The position numbers and the translations under genes were made by a program. The notes below the pieces were generated by a model. It was not told the origin of the DNA and did not search any database. It was given only the letters and a program-made list of their open reading frames with translations. Below are positions 43,707 through 56,772 of a stretch of 64,000 nucleotides of DNA, piece after piece (the stretch's first letter is position 1; each line of letters begins with the position of its first letter). The stretch comes from CAWJFP01 sp963842155 (GTDB taxonomy: Bacteria; Pseudomonadota; Alphaproteobacteria; JACZXZ01), in the NCBI GenBank assembly GCA_963842155.1, contig CAWJFP010000023.1, positions 40,253-104,252 of the forward strand. Reading direction: 5' to 3'.

Positions 43707-44615
43707 GCGCAACGCCCGCCATCGGCGGAGCGCTCGCCCCGAGCGGAGCGCCGCCCATCATTGGAAGCGTCATGTCGAGACGCGCCGCGGTGAACGAGCC
43801 CTGGGCGGTGCGCTGGCTGCTTACCGCGGTGGCGCTGGTGTTCCTGCTTCTCTTCCTCGTGCTGCCGCTTTTGATGGTCTTCGCCCAGGCCCTCGCGCAT
43901 GGCGTCGGCAGCTATCTCGCGGCGATCGTCGATCCCGACGCGCTGGCCGCCATCCGGCTGACGCTGCTCGTGGCGGCGATCGCGGTGCCCCTCAACATCG
44001 TCTTCGGCCTCGCCGCGGCCTGGGCCATCGCGCGCTTCGAGTTCCTCGGCAAGAGCTTCCTCGTCACGCTGATCGACCTGCCCTTCTCGGTCTCGCCGGT
44101 GACGGCGGGCCTCATCTATGTGCTGCTCTTCGGCGCCCAGGGCTTCTTCGGCCCCTGGCTTATGCGCATGACATCCAGATCATCTTCGCCCTGCCCGGCA
44201 TCATCCTGGCGACGATCTTCGTCACCTTCCCCTTCGTCGCGCGCGAGCTCATCCCGCTCATGCAGGCGCAGGGCACGGAGGAGGAGGAGGCCGCCGTCAG
44301 CCTCGGCGCGAGCGGCTGGCAGACCTTCTTGCGCGTGACGCTGCCCAACGTCAAATGGGGCCTGCTCTACGGCGTGCTCTTGTGCAATGCCCGCGCGATG
44401 GGCGAGTTCGGCGCCGTGTCGGTGGTCTCGGGCCACATCCGCGGCCACACCAACACGATGCCGCTCCATGTCGAGATTCTCTACAACGAGTACAACTTCG
44501 TGGCCGCGTTCGCGGTCGCCTCGCTGCTGGCGCTGCTCGCGCTGGTGACGCTCGCGCTCAAGGCGCTCCTCGAATGGCGCATGGCAGCGAGCTGGCCGCG
44601 GCCGGGCAGCGCTGA
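43703..44615 (+). CDS. cysW: sulfate ABC transporter permease CysW, frameshifted
   Basis: The second permease of the importer, about 300 residues when repaired. The first part has LIDLPFSVSPVTAGLIYVLL and FGAQGFFGPWLM. One extra G near 44163-44166 restores AHDIQIIFALPGIILATIFV, TFPFVARELIPLMQAQ, and the EAA-like loop EEEEAAVSLGASGWQTFLRV. In the restored frame the end is again disturbed: the frame stays open to 44928 inside cysA, whereas a TGA at 44613-44615 in another frame lies just before the cysA ribosome site. A second single-base loss near 44600 is likely, and I end the gene there by inference. Confidence 0.8.
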
Positions 44616-44624
44616 AGGCAGGCT

Positions 44625-45710
<1,086 letters not shown>

Positions 45711-45910
45711 GCTGCCCGGCATACGCCAAGGGGATATATCCGGCAATTTCCGCTTGCGGAACATAGCTCATACATGTAAGGTACATATAGAGAACTCCTG
45801 GCAAGCCCACTCGGCCCCTAGGCCCCTGTTCTCGCCCTAAGCTGCTCTTGAGCCCCACTGCCAAGGCCCATGCCATTCAGGACCACAGCATTCAGGAAGG
45901 AGAGCGCTTC

Positions 45911-46255
45911 ATGTTCAAGCCAAGCCCCTTTGTTTTGGCGACCGCCATCCTGGCCCTTTTGGGCCTGGTTCCGCTCGCCTCGGCCGACGATAACGCGCAA
46001 ACCACCCAAGGCGCGCAAGCCGCCCAGGGTACAAGCGTGAGTGGCGCAGCCGCCCGGCCGCCCTCCAATCGCGACATGTACCGCGCCCTGCACGACATTG
46101 AGACGGCCGAGCTCGCGCTCGTCCATGCCACGGGCGACTATAACGGCCATCAACCCAAGGCGCTCGACCTCTTGAAGCAGGCCGAGGCCGAAGTCAGGGC
46201 GGCGCTCCCGCCGCCGCGCGGGCGCCGGCCGGCGGAGGGTACGACGGGCAATTAG
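45911..46255 (+). CDS. small secreted protein of unknown function
   Basis: A 114-residue exported protein: signal peptide about 1-25 (VLATAILALLGLVPLASAD), a Gln/Ala-rich linker, then a conserved-looking helical part RDMYRALHDIETAELALVHA, YNGHQPKALDLLKQAEAEVR. The C-terminus is proline and arginine rich. AAGGAG precedes ATG 45911. It has no near partner; the role is unknown. Confidence 0.7.
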   Translation: MFKPSPFVLATAILALLGLVPLASADDNAQTTQGAQAAQGTSVSGAAARPPSNRDMYRALHDIETAELALVHATGDYNGHQPKALDLLKQAEAEVRAALPPPRGRRPAEGTTGN

Positions 46256-46378
46256 AGCCTTTCCACCTCGCGTGGAGCGGCGAATAGCCTGCGCGGCGCT
46301 TGAGCGGTCGCAGCCAAAAAAAAGGGAGAGCGATGCCGCGTAAGCGGACATCGCTTTCGCCTCGGGACGTGGCGCCGT

Positions 46379-47521
46379 TCAGGCGGCGGCCTCGAGATCG
46401 GCGAAGCGGCGCTGGTGATGATCGGCATTGCCGAGGGTCAGGTCGATCATCGCCAGCCGCTTGAAGTAATGGCCGACCGCGAGCTCGTCGGTCATGCCCA
46501 TGCCGCCATGGAGCTGCACCGCCTCCTGCCCGACCAGGCGCCCGGCACGGCCCGCCTCGACCTTCGCGGCGGCGGCGAGACGCGCCTGGGCGAGCGGGTC
46601 CTGCGCCGGGTCGGCGAGCGCGCGCGCCGCCATCTCGGTCAAGGAGCGCGCGAGATGCTGCGCCATGAACATATCGACGAGGCGGTGCTGCAGCACCTGA
46701 AAGCTCCCGATCGGCACGCCGAACTGCTTGCGCGTCTTGAGATAATCGCGCGTGAGGTCGAGCAGCGCCGCCATGGCCCCCACCGCCTCGGCCGCGAGCG
46801 CCACGAGAGCGAGATCGGTGGCGCTCTCGAGCAGCGCCAGCCCTCGGCCCACCCCGCCTAGGACTGTAGCGGCCGGGGCCATCGCACCGTCGAGCGTCAC
46901 CTCCGCCGCGCGAAGGTCGTCGATGGTGCGGTAGGGCCTGAGTGCCAAGCCCGGCGTCTCGCGGGGCAACAGGAAAAGCGTGATGCCGTCGCGCCCGCGC
47001 GCCTCGCCGCCGGTGCGCGCCGAGACGATGAGCTTGTCGGCGCTAGGGGCGCCGAGCACCACGGCCTTGCGGCCGCTGAGCCGGAAGCCGTCGCCCGCGC
47101 GCTCGGCCCGGGTCTCGACATCGGCCAGGTTGAAGCGCGCTTGCGGCTCGCCGTGAGCGAGGGCGAGAAGGAGCCTTCCTTGCGCAAGCTCCGGCAGCAG
47201 TGCCTCGGCCTGCGCGCCGCCGCGCGCCAGCAGGCTGCCGCCCAGCACGACGGTGGGGAAATAAGGCTCGAGCACGAGATGCCGGCCGAATGATTCCATG
47301 ATGATCATGGTCTCGACGGCGCCGCCGCCGAGCCCGCCTTGCGCCTCGGGCGTGCCGATGCCGAGCCAGCCGAGCTCGGCGAATTGCGCCCAGTTGGCGC
47401 GGGACAAGCCCTCTTCGCTCGCCGCCAGCGCGCGGCGCTTGTCGAAGCGATATTCCTTCTCGAGGAAACGGACGACGCTGTCGGCGAGCAGCCTCTGCTC
47501 CTCGCTCAGTTGCAGTTCCAT
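46379..47521 (-). CDS. acyl-CoA dehydrogenase
   Basis: A 380-residue FAD enzyme of the acyl-CoA dehydrogenase fold: LQLSEEQRLLADSVVRFLEK, AELGWLGIGTPEAQGGLGGG, GRKAVVLGAPSADKLIVSAR (beta domain), TRDYLKTRKQFGVPIGSFQV and VQLHGGMGMTDELAVGHYFK (C-terminal FAD contact). It resembles the smaller subunit type that often pairs with a larger acyl-CoA dehydrogenase, and a second one lies 1.2 kb away in the same orientation. The frame stays open upstream on this strand but that text is shadow. The substrate is unknown. Confidence 0.92.
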   Translation of the reverse strand: MELQLSEEQRLLADSVVRFLEKEYRFDKRRALAASEEGLSRANWAQFAELGWLGIGTPEAQGGLGGGAVETMIIMESFGRHLVLEPYFPTVVLGGSLLARGGAQAEALLPELAQGRLLLALAHGEPQARFNLADVETRAERAGDGFRLSGRKAVVLGAPSADKLIVSARTGGEARGRDGITLFLLPRETPGLALRPYRTIDDLRAAEVTLDGAMAPAATVLGGVGRGLALLESATDLALVALAAEAVGAMAALLDLTRDYLKTRKQFGVPIGSFQVLQHRLVDMFMAQHLARSLTEMAARALADPAQDPLAQARLAAAAKVEAGRAGRLVGQEAVQLHGGMGMTDELAVGHYFKRLAMIDLTLGNADHHQRRFADLEAAA

Positions 47522-47728
47522 GAGGTGCCCTCGGCCGCCCGGTTGTCCGTGGCGCGGCGGCCGCCGAAGCCCCGGCCCTCGTCGCCGCCGCGCGCTGGGC
47601 CATGCTACAAGACGGCGGCGGGAGCGGCAACGGCGCCTCTCAGGCGAGATGCTGCGAAGCGCGACCCGCAGAGCCACCCCTCGATCGCGTATCTGCGAGG
47701 GAACGCGAAGCCCTCCTGGAGACCTGCC

Positions 47729-48592
47729 GTGCTCGATCGCTTGGCGCCTGTGGGGTTCATCCTGCTCTGGAGCTCGACCTTCATCACGGCGCGCATCGGG
47801 CTGCGCCATATCTCGCCCATCCTCTTCGTGACGGTGCGCCAGACGATCGTGGCGCTCGTGCTGCTCGCGGGAATGCTCCTGTTGCGGCGCTCCTGGGCGC
47901 CGCTCGCCGGACGCTGGCATCATTGCGCCGTCGCCGGCATTCTCATCAACGGGGTGACCCTGATGACCGCCCATGTGGGGATGCTGAGCTCGAATGCCGC
48001 GCCCATGTCGCTCATGGGCGCGCTCAACCCGATGCTGACGGCGCTCCTCGCCGGCCCGCTGCTCGGCGAATGGCTGACGCGCAGGCAATGGCTCGGCATG
48101 GTGCTGGGCCTGGCCGGCGTGCTCCTGGTGCTCGGCCTCACCGCGATGGAAAGCCGCGCCGAGTTCCACGGTCTCCTGCTCGGCGTCGCGGGCATCGTCG
48201 GGCTGTGCGGCGGCACGCTCTATTTCGCGCGCTATTGCCGCGGCGTGCCGCTGCTCGAGGGCGCCACCGTCCAGTTCGGCGCCGCCGCCGCGGCTTGCAT
48301 TCTTTCGACGATCCTGTTCGAGCATGCGCGCGCCGATTGGACGCCCGATGCGGTGGCGGCGCTGCTGTGGAACGTCTTCGCCATGTCGATCGGCGGCATG
48401 TGCCTCTATTTCTACATGCTGCAGCGCGGCACCGCCGGCCGCGCGGCCGCGAATTTCTATCTCGTCCCGGGCACCACGGCGGTGCTGGCCTGGCTGCTGC
48501 TCGGCGGGACGCTCTCGCTCGTCGCCATCGTGGGCTTCGTCATCGCGTCGGCAGGCGTCTGGCTCGTCGCAAGGGCGAAGACCCGGCCATGA
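47729..48592 (+). CDS. EamA/DMT family transporter
   Basis: A 287-residue membrane protein with ten predicted helices and two EamA repeats: GFILLWSSTFITARIGLRHI, HVGMLSSNAAPMSLMGALNP, GLAGVLLVLGLTAMES; second half LWNVFAMSIGGMCLYFYMLQ and RAAANFYLVPGTTAVLAWLL. GTG 47729 has a GGAG ribosome site; ATG codons further upstream open shadow text. It lies between two minus-strand acyl-CoA dehydrogenase genes and is likely a metabolite exporter; the substrate is unknown. Confidence 0.87.
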   Translation: MLDRLAPVGFILLWSSTFITARIGLRHISPILFVTVRQTIVALVLLAGMLLLRRSWAPLAGRWHHCAVAGILINGVTLMTAHVGMLSSNAAPMSLMGALNPMLTALLAGPLLGEWLTRRQWLGMVLGLAGVLLVLGLTAMESRAEFHGLLLGVAGIVGLCGGTLYFARYCRGVPLLEGATVQFGAAAAACILSTILFEHARADWTPDAVAALLWNVFAMSIGGMCLYFYMLQRGTAGRAAANFYLVPGTTAVLAWLLLGGTLSLVAIVGFVIASAGVWLVARAKTRP

Positions 48593-48690
48593 GGGCCCTG
48601 TCGCAAAATCCGCGCGCGCCTTCGGATCGGTGCCGAACCGGGTCGGCGGGCTCGTGGTGCAAGGCCGTCGCCTTGCCGCGCACGCTTGCC

Positions 48691-49887
48691 TCAGAACCCC
48701 AGCATATGCTTGGCGATGATGTTGCGCTGGATCTCGTTCGAGCCGCCGTAGATCGAGGTCTTGCGCCAATTGAAATAGAGCGCGGCGAGCGGGGCCGCGT
48801 AATCGGGCCCGACGGGCTCCTCGTTCCAGCCCGGATCGAACCATTCCGGGATGAAAGGCATGGCATATTGCCCGACCGCCTCCATCAGAAGCTCGGTGAG
48901 CTGCTGCTGGATGAGCGAGCCCTTCACCTTGAGGATGGAGGATTCGGGACCGGGCGGACGGCCCGCCGTCTCGCCCGAGACTTGGCGCAGCACCGTCGCC
49001 TCGAGCGCCAAAAGACCGATCTCGACGGCGGCGATCTTGTCGCGGAAGGCGGGCTCGTCGATGAGCGACCGGCCGTCGCTCGGCTGGTCCGCCGCGATCA
49101 TCTTCAGCTGGCGCAGCATGCGGCGCGAGAAGCCTGTGCGCGCGATGTTGGTGCGCTCGTGGCCGAGAAGATATTTGGCGTAAGTCCAGCCTTTGCCCTC
49201 CTCGCCGATGCGGTTGGCGACCGGCACGCGGACATCGTCGAAGAACACCTGGTTGACCTCCGCGCCGCCGTCGAGCGTCACGATGGGCCTCACCTCGATG
49301 CCGGGGCTGTGCATGTCGAGGAGGAGGAAGCTGATGCCCTCCTGCTTCTTGCCCTCCGAGCCGGTGCGCACCAGGCAGAACATCATGTCGGCATATTGCG
49401 CGTAGGTGGTCCAGGTCTTCGAGCCGTTGACGATGTAATGGTCGCCCTCCTTGACCGCGCGGGTGCGCAGCCCGGCCAAATCCGAGCCCGCATCGGGCTC
49501 CGAATAGCCCTGGCACCACCAATCCTCGCTCGCCAGGATGCGCGGCAGATAGCGCTTCTTCTGCGCCTCGTCGCCGAAGGCGATGATGACGGGGCCCACC
49601 ATGGTCACGCCGAAGGCGATGACGGGTGGGGTGGGCGCCGCCCCCAGCTCATGCTCGAAGATGAAGCGCTGCAGCGGCGTCCAGCCCGTGCCGCCATGCT
49701 CGACCGGCCAGCCGGGCGCCATCCAGCCTTGGCGAAAGAGGATCCTCTGCCAGGCGACGTGATCCTCCTTGCTCACATGCTTGCCGCTCTCGACGCGCTC
49801 GCGAATATCGGGCGGCAGGCTCTTGTCGATGAAGCGGCGCACCTCGTCGCGGAAGGCCTCATGCGTCGCATCGAACTTGATCTCCAT
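48691..49887 (-). CDS. acyl-CoA dehydrogenase
   Basis: A 398-residue acyl-CoA dehydrogenase. It has the motifs FRQGWMAPGWPVEHGGTGWT, WWCQGYSEPDAGSDLAGLRT, YIVNGSKTWTTYAQYADMM, LGHERTNIARTGFSRRML and TSIYGGSNEIQRNIIAKHML. It is the larger-partner type seen with the 46.4-kb dehydrogenase. ATG 49887 begins MEIKFDATHEAF; the in-frame extension to 50007 is not conserved. It is divergent from the SDR gene, sharing a 143-base gap. Confidence 0.94.
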   Translation of the reverse strand: MEIKFDATHEAFRDEVRRFIDKSLPPDIRERVESGKHVSKEDHVAWQRILFRQGWMAPGWPVEHGGTGWTPLQRFIFEHELGAAPTPPVIAFGVTMVGPVIIAFGDEAQKKRYLPRILASEDWWCQGYSEPDAGSDLAGLRTRAVKEGDHYIVNGSKTWTTYAQYADMMFCLVRTGSEGKKQEGISFLLLDMHSPGIEVRPIVTLDGGAEVNQVFFDDVRVPVANRIGEEGKGWTYAKYLLGHERTNIARTGFSRRMLRQLKMIAADQPSDGRSLIDEPAFRDKIAAVEIGLLALEATVLRQVSGETAGRPPGPESSILKVKGSLIQQQLTELLMEAVGQYAMPFIPEWFDPGWNEEPVGPDYAAPLAALYFNWRKTSIYGGSNEIQRNIIAKHMLGF

Positions 49888-50030
49888 CCTATCGTCCCTC
49901 CTCAGGGCTTGCGCGCGCGGCGATTGGCCGCCGCCCGGCCGTGGGATATGATGGCGCAAACAATCGGCGGGGGGAACAGCGCCCGCACGCCGCCCTTCTT
50001 CCTTCACCCCGGCAGAATGGACAGCCCGCC

Positions 50031-50822
50031 ATGGTCAAGCCCGTCATGAAGAAGGATCTCTTCGACCTCACCGGCAAGATCGCCGTGATCACCGGCTCGA
50101 GCCGCGGCATCGGCAAGGCGATCGCCGAGGCCATGGCGGCCTACGGCGCCAAGGTGGTGGTGTCGAGCCGCAAGGCGCCGGCCTGCGAGGAGGTGGCGGC
50201 CGCCATTCGCGCGGGCGGCGGCGAGGCCGTCGCCATCCCCTGCAATATCTCGCGGCTCGAGGAGCTCGATACACTTGTCGCCGCCAGCGTGAAGCAGTGG
50301 GGCAAGATCGACATCCTGGTCTGCAACGCCGCGGTCAATCCCTATTTCGGACCGATGGCCGGCGTGAGCGAGGAGGCCTACGACAAGATCATGAGCACCA
50401 ACGTGAAGAGCAACCTCTGGCTCTGCAACAAGGTGCTGCCCGGCATGGCCGAGCGCAAGGACGGCGTGGTCGTCATCGTCTCTTCGGTCGGCGGCTTGCG
50501 GGGCCATGACAAGCTCGGCATCTACGGCATCAGCAAGGCGGCCGACTTCCAACTCGCGCGCAATCTCGCGGTCGAATGGGGCCGCCATAACATTCGCGCC
50601 AACTGCCTCGCCCCCGCCATCATCCGCACCGACTTCGCCCGCGCCCTCTGGGAGAATCCCGAGACCTACCGGAACGCCGTGAAAAACTACCCCCTCGGCC
50701 GCATCGGCGAGCCCGAGGAGGTCGCGGGGGCGGCGGTCTACCTCGCCTCCAAGGCCGGCAGCTTCACCTCGGGCCAGGTGATCGTCATCGACGGCGGCGC
50801 CACCATCGCGGGCGGCGTATAG
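50031..50822 (+). CDS. SDR family NAD(P)-dependent oxidoreductase
   Basis: A 263-residue Rossmann enzyme: cofactor motif ITGSSRGIGKAIAEAMAAYG, VCNAAVNPYFGPM, catalytic Ser in VIVSSVGGLRGHDKL and Y-x3-K in YGISKAADFQLARNLAVEW, C-terminal YLASKAGSFTSGQVIVIDGG. It resembles SDRs of acyl-CoA and hydroxyacyl metabolism (DHRS4-like). ATG 50031 (or 50046) starts the domain. It converges on the phosphotransferase gene in a beta-oxidation setting. Confidence 0.93.
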   Translation: MVKPVMKKDLFDLTGKIAVITGSSRGIGKAIAEAMAAYGAKVVVSSRKAPACEEVAAAIRAGGGEAVAIPCNISRLEELDTLVAASVKQWGKIDILVCNAAVNPYFGPMAGVSEEAYDKIMSTNVKSNLWLCNKVLPGMAERKDGVVVIVSSVGGLRGHDKLGIYGISKAADFQLARNLAVEWGRHNIRANCLAPAIIRTDFARALWENPETYRNAVKNYPLGRIGEPEEVAGAAVYLASKAGSFTSGQVIVIDGGATIAGGV

Positions 50823-50848
50823 GGAAGGCTCCGGCCCAGGCGCCGTAG

Positions 50849-51919
50849 TCACGGCCGGCCGCTCCGCGCGATCAGCTCATGGCCTTTCTCGGCGAAGGCC
50901 GCCACGCGTCCGCCGAAGATGGCGAAGCGCTGATCCTGCGTCTGGCCGCGCAGATAGCGGATGTAGATCTGCTGGATGATGACGACCATCTTGAACAGAC
51001 CGTAGACGTGATACCAGTCGATATGGTCGAGGGCGAAGCCGGTCTTGCGCGCATAGCGCTCGATCGCCTCGGCGCGGGTCGGCGAGCCCGCACGCCAGGT
51101 CGGCATGGCGCCCCATTGCAGCCATTCCGGATCGTCGTCGGCTTGCGCCCATAGATTGAGCAGATAGCCGAGATCCATCAGCGGATCGCCGCGCGTGCAC
51201 ATGTCCCAGTCGAGCACGGCGACGGGACGGCCCGGGTCCTCGGCGCCGACGAGGATATTGTCGAGCTTGAAGTCGTTATGGAGAAGCGATATGGCGGGGG
51301 GCGGCGGGATGCGCGCAGCGAGCCAGGCGATCAACCCCTCGACCCGCGGCAGGTCCTTATCCTTGGCCGCCTGCCAGCGCTTGGCCCAGCCCTCGAGCTG
51401 GCGCGCGGCATAGCCCTCGGGATGGCCGAGCGCGCCGAGCCCGGCCTTGTCGGGATCGGCCTTGTGGAAGGCGGCGAGCGTGTCGATCATCATCTCGCCG
51501 ATGCGCCGCGCCGCGGCCTTGTCGTCGCGGAAGCGCTCGGGCAGGTCGCCCCGGATCACGATGCCGTGGCGCCGCTCCATGACGTGGAACTCGGCGCCGA
51601 TGAGGCTCGCGTCGGCGCAATAGTGATAACTGCGCGGTGCAAGCGGGAAGATGTCGGGCAAGGTCGCGAGCACGCGATGCTCGCGCTTCATGTCATGGCT
51701 CGACGGTGCGATGGGGCCGAGCGGCGGCCGGCGCAGCACATATTCCGTCTCGCCGAAACGCACCAGATAGGTGAGGTTGGCGTGGCCGCCGCCGAACTGG
51801 CGCCAGGAGAAGGAGCCTTCGGTGCGGGGCAGATGCTGGCGCAGATAGGGCTCGAGGCGGGAGGTGTCGACCTCCTCGCCCGGCCGCGGGTCGATCAGCT
51901 CGATGAACTCGGCTGCCAC
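50849..51919 (-). CDS. APH-like phosphotransferase family protein
   Basis: A 356-residue kinase-fold protein of the type that accompanies acyl-CoA dehydrogenases (ACAD10/11-like). It has FSWRQFGGGHANLTYLVRFG, RRPPLGPIAPSSHDMKREHR, catalytic loop ISLLHNDFKLDNILVGAEDP and metal site VLDWDMCTRGDPLMDLGYLL. In this family the kinase may phosphorylate 4-hydroxyacyl-CoA before beta-oxidation. The start is GTG 51919, one base after the thiolase stop, so it is the next gene of the operon. Confidence 0.9.
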   Translation of the reverse strand: MAAEFIELIDPRPGEEVDTSRLEPYLRQHLPRTEGSFSWRQFGGGHANLTYLVRFGETEYVLRRPPLGPIAPSSHDMKREHRVLATLPDIFPLAPRSYHYCADASLIGAEFHVMERRHGIVIRGDLPERFRDDKAAARRIGEMMIDTLAAFHKADPDKAGLGALGHPEGYAARQLEGWAKRWQAAKDKDLPRVEGLIAWLAARIPPPPAISLLHNDFKLDNILVGAEDPGRPVAVLDWDMCTRGDPLMDLGYLLNLWAQADDDPEWLQWGAMPTWRAGSPTRAEAIERYARKTGFALDHIDWYHVYGLFKMVVIIQQIYIRYLRGQTQDQRFAIFGGRVAAFAEKGHELIARSGRP

Positions 51920-51920
51920 G

Positions 51921-53105
51921 TCACGCTACTTCGAAGAGCCCCGCAGCACCCATGCCGCCGCCGATGCACATGGTGACGACGCAATATTTGGCGCCGCGCC
52001 GCTTGCCCTCGATGAGGGCATGGCCGACGAGGCGTGCGCCGCTCATGCCGTAGGGATGGCCGATGGCGACGGCGCCGCCGTCGACATTGAGGTTCTCGTT
52101 CGGAATGCCGAGACGGTCGCGGCAATAGACCACCTGCACGGCGAAGGCCTCGTTGAGCTCCCAGAGATCGATATCGCCCACCTTGAGCCCGTGCCGCTCC
52201 AAGAGCCGCGGCACGGCGAAGACGGGGCCGATGCCCATCTCGTCGGGCTCACAGCCGGCCACCGCGAAGCCGCGGAAGATGCCGAGCGGATGGAGGCCGC
52301 GACGCTCGGCGTCCTTAGCCTCCATGATCACCACGGCCGAGGCGCCGTCGGAGAGCTGGCTCGCGTTGCCCGCCGTGACGAACTGGTCGTCGCCGCGCAC
52401 GGGCTTGAGCTTGGCCAGGCCCTCCGGCGTGGTGTCGGCGCGGTTGCCCTCGTCCTTGGTGAGTGTGACCTCTTCCTGCCAGGTCTCGCCCGTGTCCTTG
52501 TTCGCCATCAGCTTGGTGGTCTTGAGCGGCACGATCTCGTCGTCGAACTTGCCGGCCTGCTGGCCGGCCGCGCAGCGCATCTGGCTCTGCAGCGCGAACT
52601 CGTCCTGCTTCTCGCGGCTCACCTTGTAGCGCTTGGCCACGATGTCGGCAGTCTCGATCATGGTGAGATAGATCGCGGGCTTGTGCTCGACGAGCCATTC
52701 GTCCGTGCCGTGGAAGTGGTTCTGATGCTCGTTCTGCACCAGCGAGATCGATTCGAGGCCACCCGCAACGGTGGCGGGCACGCCCTCCATCACGACGCGC
52801 TGGGCGCCGATGGCGATGGTCTGCAGGCCCGAGCTGCAGAAGCGGTTGACGGTCATGCCGGCCGTGGTCACCGGCAGGCCCGCGCGCAGCGCCGCCTGGC
52901 GCGCGATATTGCCGCCCGTCGCCCCTTCCGGCATGGCGCAGCCCATCACGACGTCCTCGACCTCGGCCGGATCGAGCTTGGCGCGTTCCACGGCGTGGCG
53001 AATGACATGGCCGCCCAAGCTCGCGCCATGGGTCAGGTTGAAGGCGCCGCGATAGGCCTTGCCGATGGGCGTCCGCGCGGTCGAGACGATGACGGCTTCA
53101 CGCAT
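51921..53105 (-). CDS. acetyl-CoA C-acyltransferase (thiolase)
   Basis: A 394-residue thiolase cleaving 3-ketoacyl-CoA. The active Cys is C90 in GMTVNRFCSSGLQTIAIGAQ; the catalytic His is in VAIGHPYGMSGARLVGHALI; the second Cys is in CVVTMCIGGGMGAAGLFE. TARTPIGKAYRGAF is the usual N-terminus. It is downstream of the FadB-like gene, and together they form the core beta-oxidation pair. Degradative use is likelier than synthesis given the operon. Confidence 0.95.
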   Translation of the reverse strand: MREAVIVSTARTPIGKAYRGAFNLTHGASLGGHVIRHAVERAKLDPAEVEDVVMGCAMPEGATGGNIARQAALRAGLPVTTAGMTVNRFCSSGLQTIAIGAQRVVMEGVPATVAGGLESISLVQNEHQNHFHGTDEWLVEHKPAIYLTMIETADIVAKRYKVSREKQDEFALQSQMRCAAGQQAGKFDDEIVPLKTTKLMANKDTGETWQEEVTLTKDEGNRADTTPEGLAKLKPVRGDDQFVTAGNASQLSDGASAVVIMEAKDAERRGLHPLGIFRGFAVAGCEPDEMGIGPVFAVPRLLERHGLKVGDIDLWELNEAFAVQVVYCRDRLGIPNENLNVDGGAVAIGHPYGMSGARLVGHALIEGKRRGAKYCVVTMCIGGGMGAAGLFEVA

Positions 53106-53168
53106 GAAACTCTCCTTCGGGACAAAAAGCGGCGCGCCAGCGAGGCAACCTCGCGCGGCGATCCGCGA

Positions 53169-55271
<2,103 letters not shown>

Positions 55272-55435
55272 GGATTCTCCTCGATGTCGCAGCGTTTGTT
55301 GTTATCAGCCTCACATCGCAGACCGCGCAGCGCGGCGAGCTCCCCCAGACCGCGCCGCACCGCCGCGCCGTTCCGCTACGAGCCTCGCGACCGGGCCGCG
55401 AGGCTCGGAGCGGCAACGATCACGCGGCCGGCCGC

Positions 55436-56662
55436 TCAGCTGCCGCCCGCACCCGACAGCAGCGATCCGAACAGCGCCCAGGTCTTGCCGTCGAACTTGG
55501 CAAGCTGCATCTGCTTGTTGGGAGCGAAGTCGGTGGCACTGGTCGAGACCGTCATGCCCGGCAACGCCATGGGAACGGCGACGTGATGCATGCTCGCCGC
55601 CTGTTTCATCGCGTTCTCGCGGGTCAAATTATCGCCGCAGGCCTTGAGCACATGGACCATGGTCCAGGCCGCGCTATAGCCGTAGACATTGAAGGCGTTG
55701 TTGACGTCGGCGCTGGAATTGTACTTCTGCATCCAGGCGAGCCAGTCCTTGTAGTCCTTGTCGTTATGCCATTGCGGGTCGGTCGGGTCCTTGCCCCACT
55801 CGCTCGTGATGATGCCGACCGCCTTGTCGATCCCCGCCGGCTTCAGCACGGCGCCGACCGAGGCGGAGACGTTGCTGAGGATATGGATCGGCTTCCAACC
55901 GAGATCGTAGACCTTGCGAATGGCCATCGCGGCGAATTTCGGCGTGGTCACGTCGATGAAGACATTGGCGCCGCTCGCCTGCAAGGCGACGATCTGCGAA
56001 TCGATGGTGGGGTCGGTCACCTCGTAGGACTTGCTGGCAACGATCATCTTGTCGTAGTTGTTGCCGAAGACGTCCGCGAGGCCGGTCAGATAATCCCTGC
56101 CGAAATCGTCGTTCTGATAGAGCAGCGCGATCTTGGCGTTGGGGATGTCCTTGAGGATGTACTTCGCATAGATGCGGGCCTCGACTCGATAGCTCGGGTT
56201 CCAACCCATCGTCCAGGGGAAATCCTTCGGATTGTTCCACTTGTCGGCGCCGGTGGCGACGAAGAGCTGCGGCACCTTGTTGTCGTTCAAGTATTTCTGG
56301 ATCGCGGTGTTGGGCGGCGTGCCGAGGGGATTGAAGTCCAGCAGGACCTGGTCCTGCTCGACGAGGCGGCGCGTCTGCTCCACAGTCTTGGGCGGCGAAT
56401 AGCCGTCGTCGAGGGAGATGAAGGTGATCTTGCGGCCGTTCACCCCGCCTTGCTCGTTGATCATGGCGAAGAAGGCGGCTTCCGACTTGCCGATGGTGCC
56501 GTAGGCCGAGGCCGGCCCGCTATAGGGCATGGTCTGGCCGATTTTGATCTCCGTGTCCGTGACGCCGGGGCCAAATTGCTTCTGCGCGAAGGCCGGCGCC
56601 GCTGCGACCATAAGCGCGGCCACCGGCAGCGCCAGCATTACAAAGCGTTGCGATCGTCTCAT
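55436..56662 (-). CDS. branched-chain amino acid-type ABC substrate-binding protein (copy 1)
   Basis: A 408-residue periplasmic Leu/Ile/Val-type receptor with a cleavable signal peptide (VAALMVAAAPAFAQ). It has DTEIKIGQTMPYSGPASAYG, FISLDDGYSPPKTVEQTRRL, LFVATGADKWNNPKDFPWTM, LQASGANVFIDVTTPKFAAM. It starts at ATG 56662 (MRRSQRF). It is followed downstream by the FadB-like gene and preceded by a close paralogue. The ligand is probably a carboxylate or amino acid feeding the neighbouring beta-oxidation genes, by context only. Confidence 0.93.
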   Translation of the reverse strand: MRRSQRFVMLALPVAALMVAAAPAFAQKQFGPGVTDTEIKIGQTMPYSGPASAYGTIGKSEAAFFAMINEQGGVNGRKITFISLDDGYSPPKTVEQTRRLVEQDQVLLDFNPLGTPPNTAIQKYLNDNKVPQLFVATGADKWNNPKDFPWTMGWNPSYRVEARIYAKYILKDIPNAKIALLYQNDDFGRDYLTGLADVFGNNYDKMIVASKSYEVTDPTIDSQIVALQASGANVFIDVTTPKFAAMAIRKVYDLGWKPIHILSNVSASVGAVLKPAGIDKAVGIITSEWGKDPTDPQWHNDKDYKDWLAWMQKYNSSADVNNAFNVYGYSAAWTMVHVLKACGDNLTRENAMKQAASMHHVAVPMALPGMTVSTSATDFAPNKQMQLAKFDGKTWALFGSLLSGAGGS

Positions 56663-56772
56663 GACGTCCTCCCTTGTCAGCAGTTTCCCCCGCTCGGCGG
56701 CGGTGACGCCGCGCGCCAGGGTGCCGGGGCGGGGCTTTTCATCGATGCGTATCCTCGGCGGTTGCGGCCCTC

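Noticed and set aside
46379..49522. A single 1047-residue frame covering two acyl-CoA dehydrogenases
   Set aside because: Only its last 380 residues are a real protein (46379-47521); the rest is an out-of-frame shadow of the other dehydrogenase and the DMT transporter.
47602..50049. An 815-residue plus-strand frame over the DMT transporter and acyl-CoA dehydrogenase
   Set aside because: It is out of frame with the DMT transporter and antisense to the dehydrogenase; no family text.
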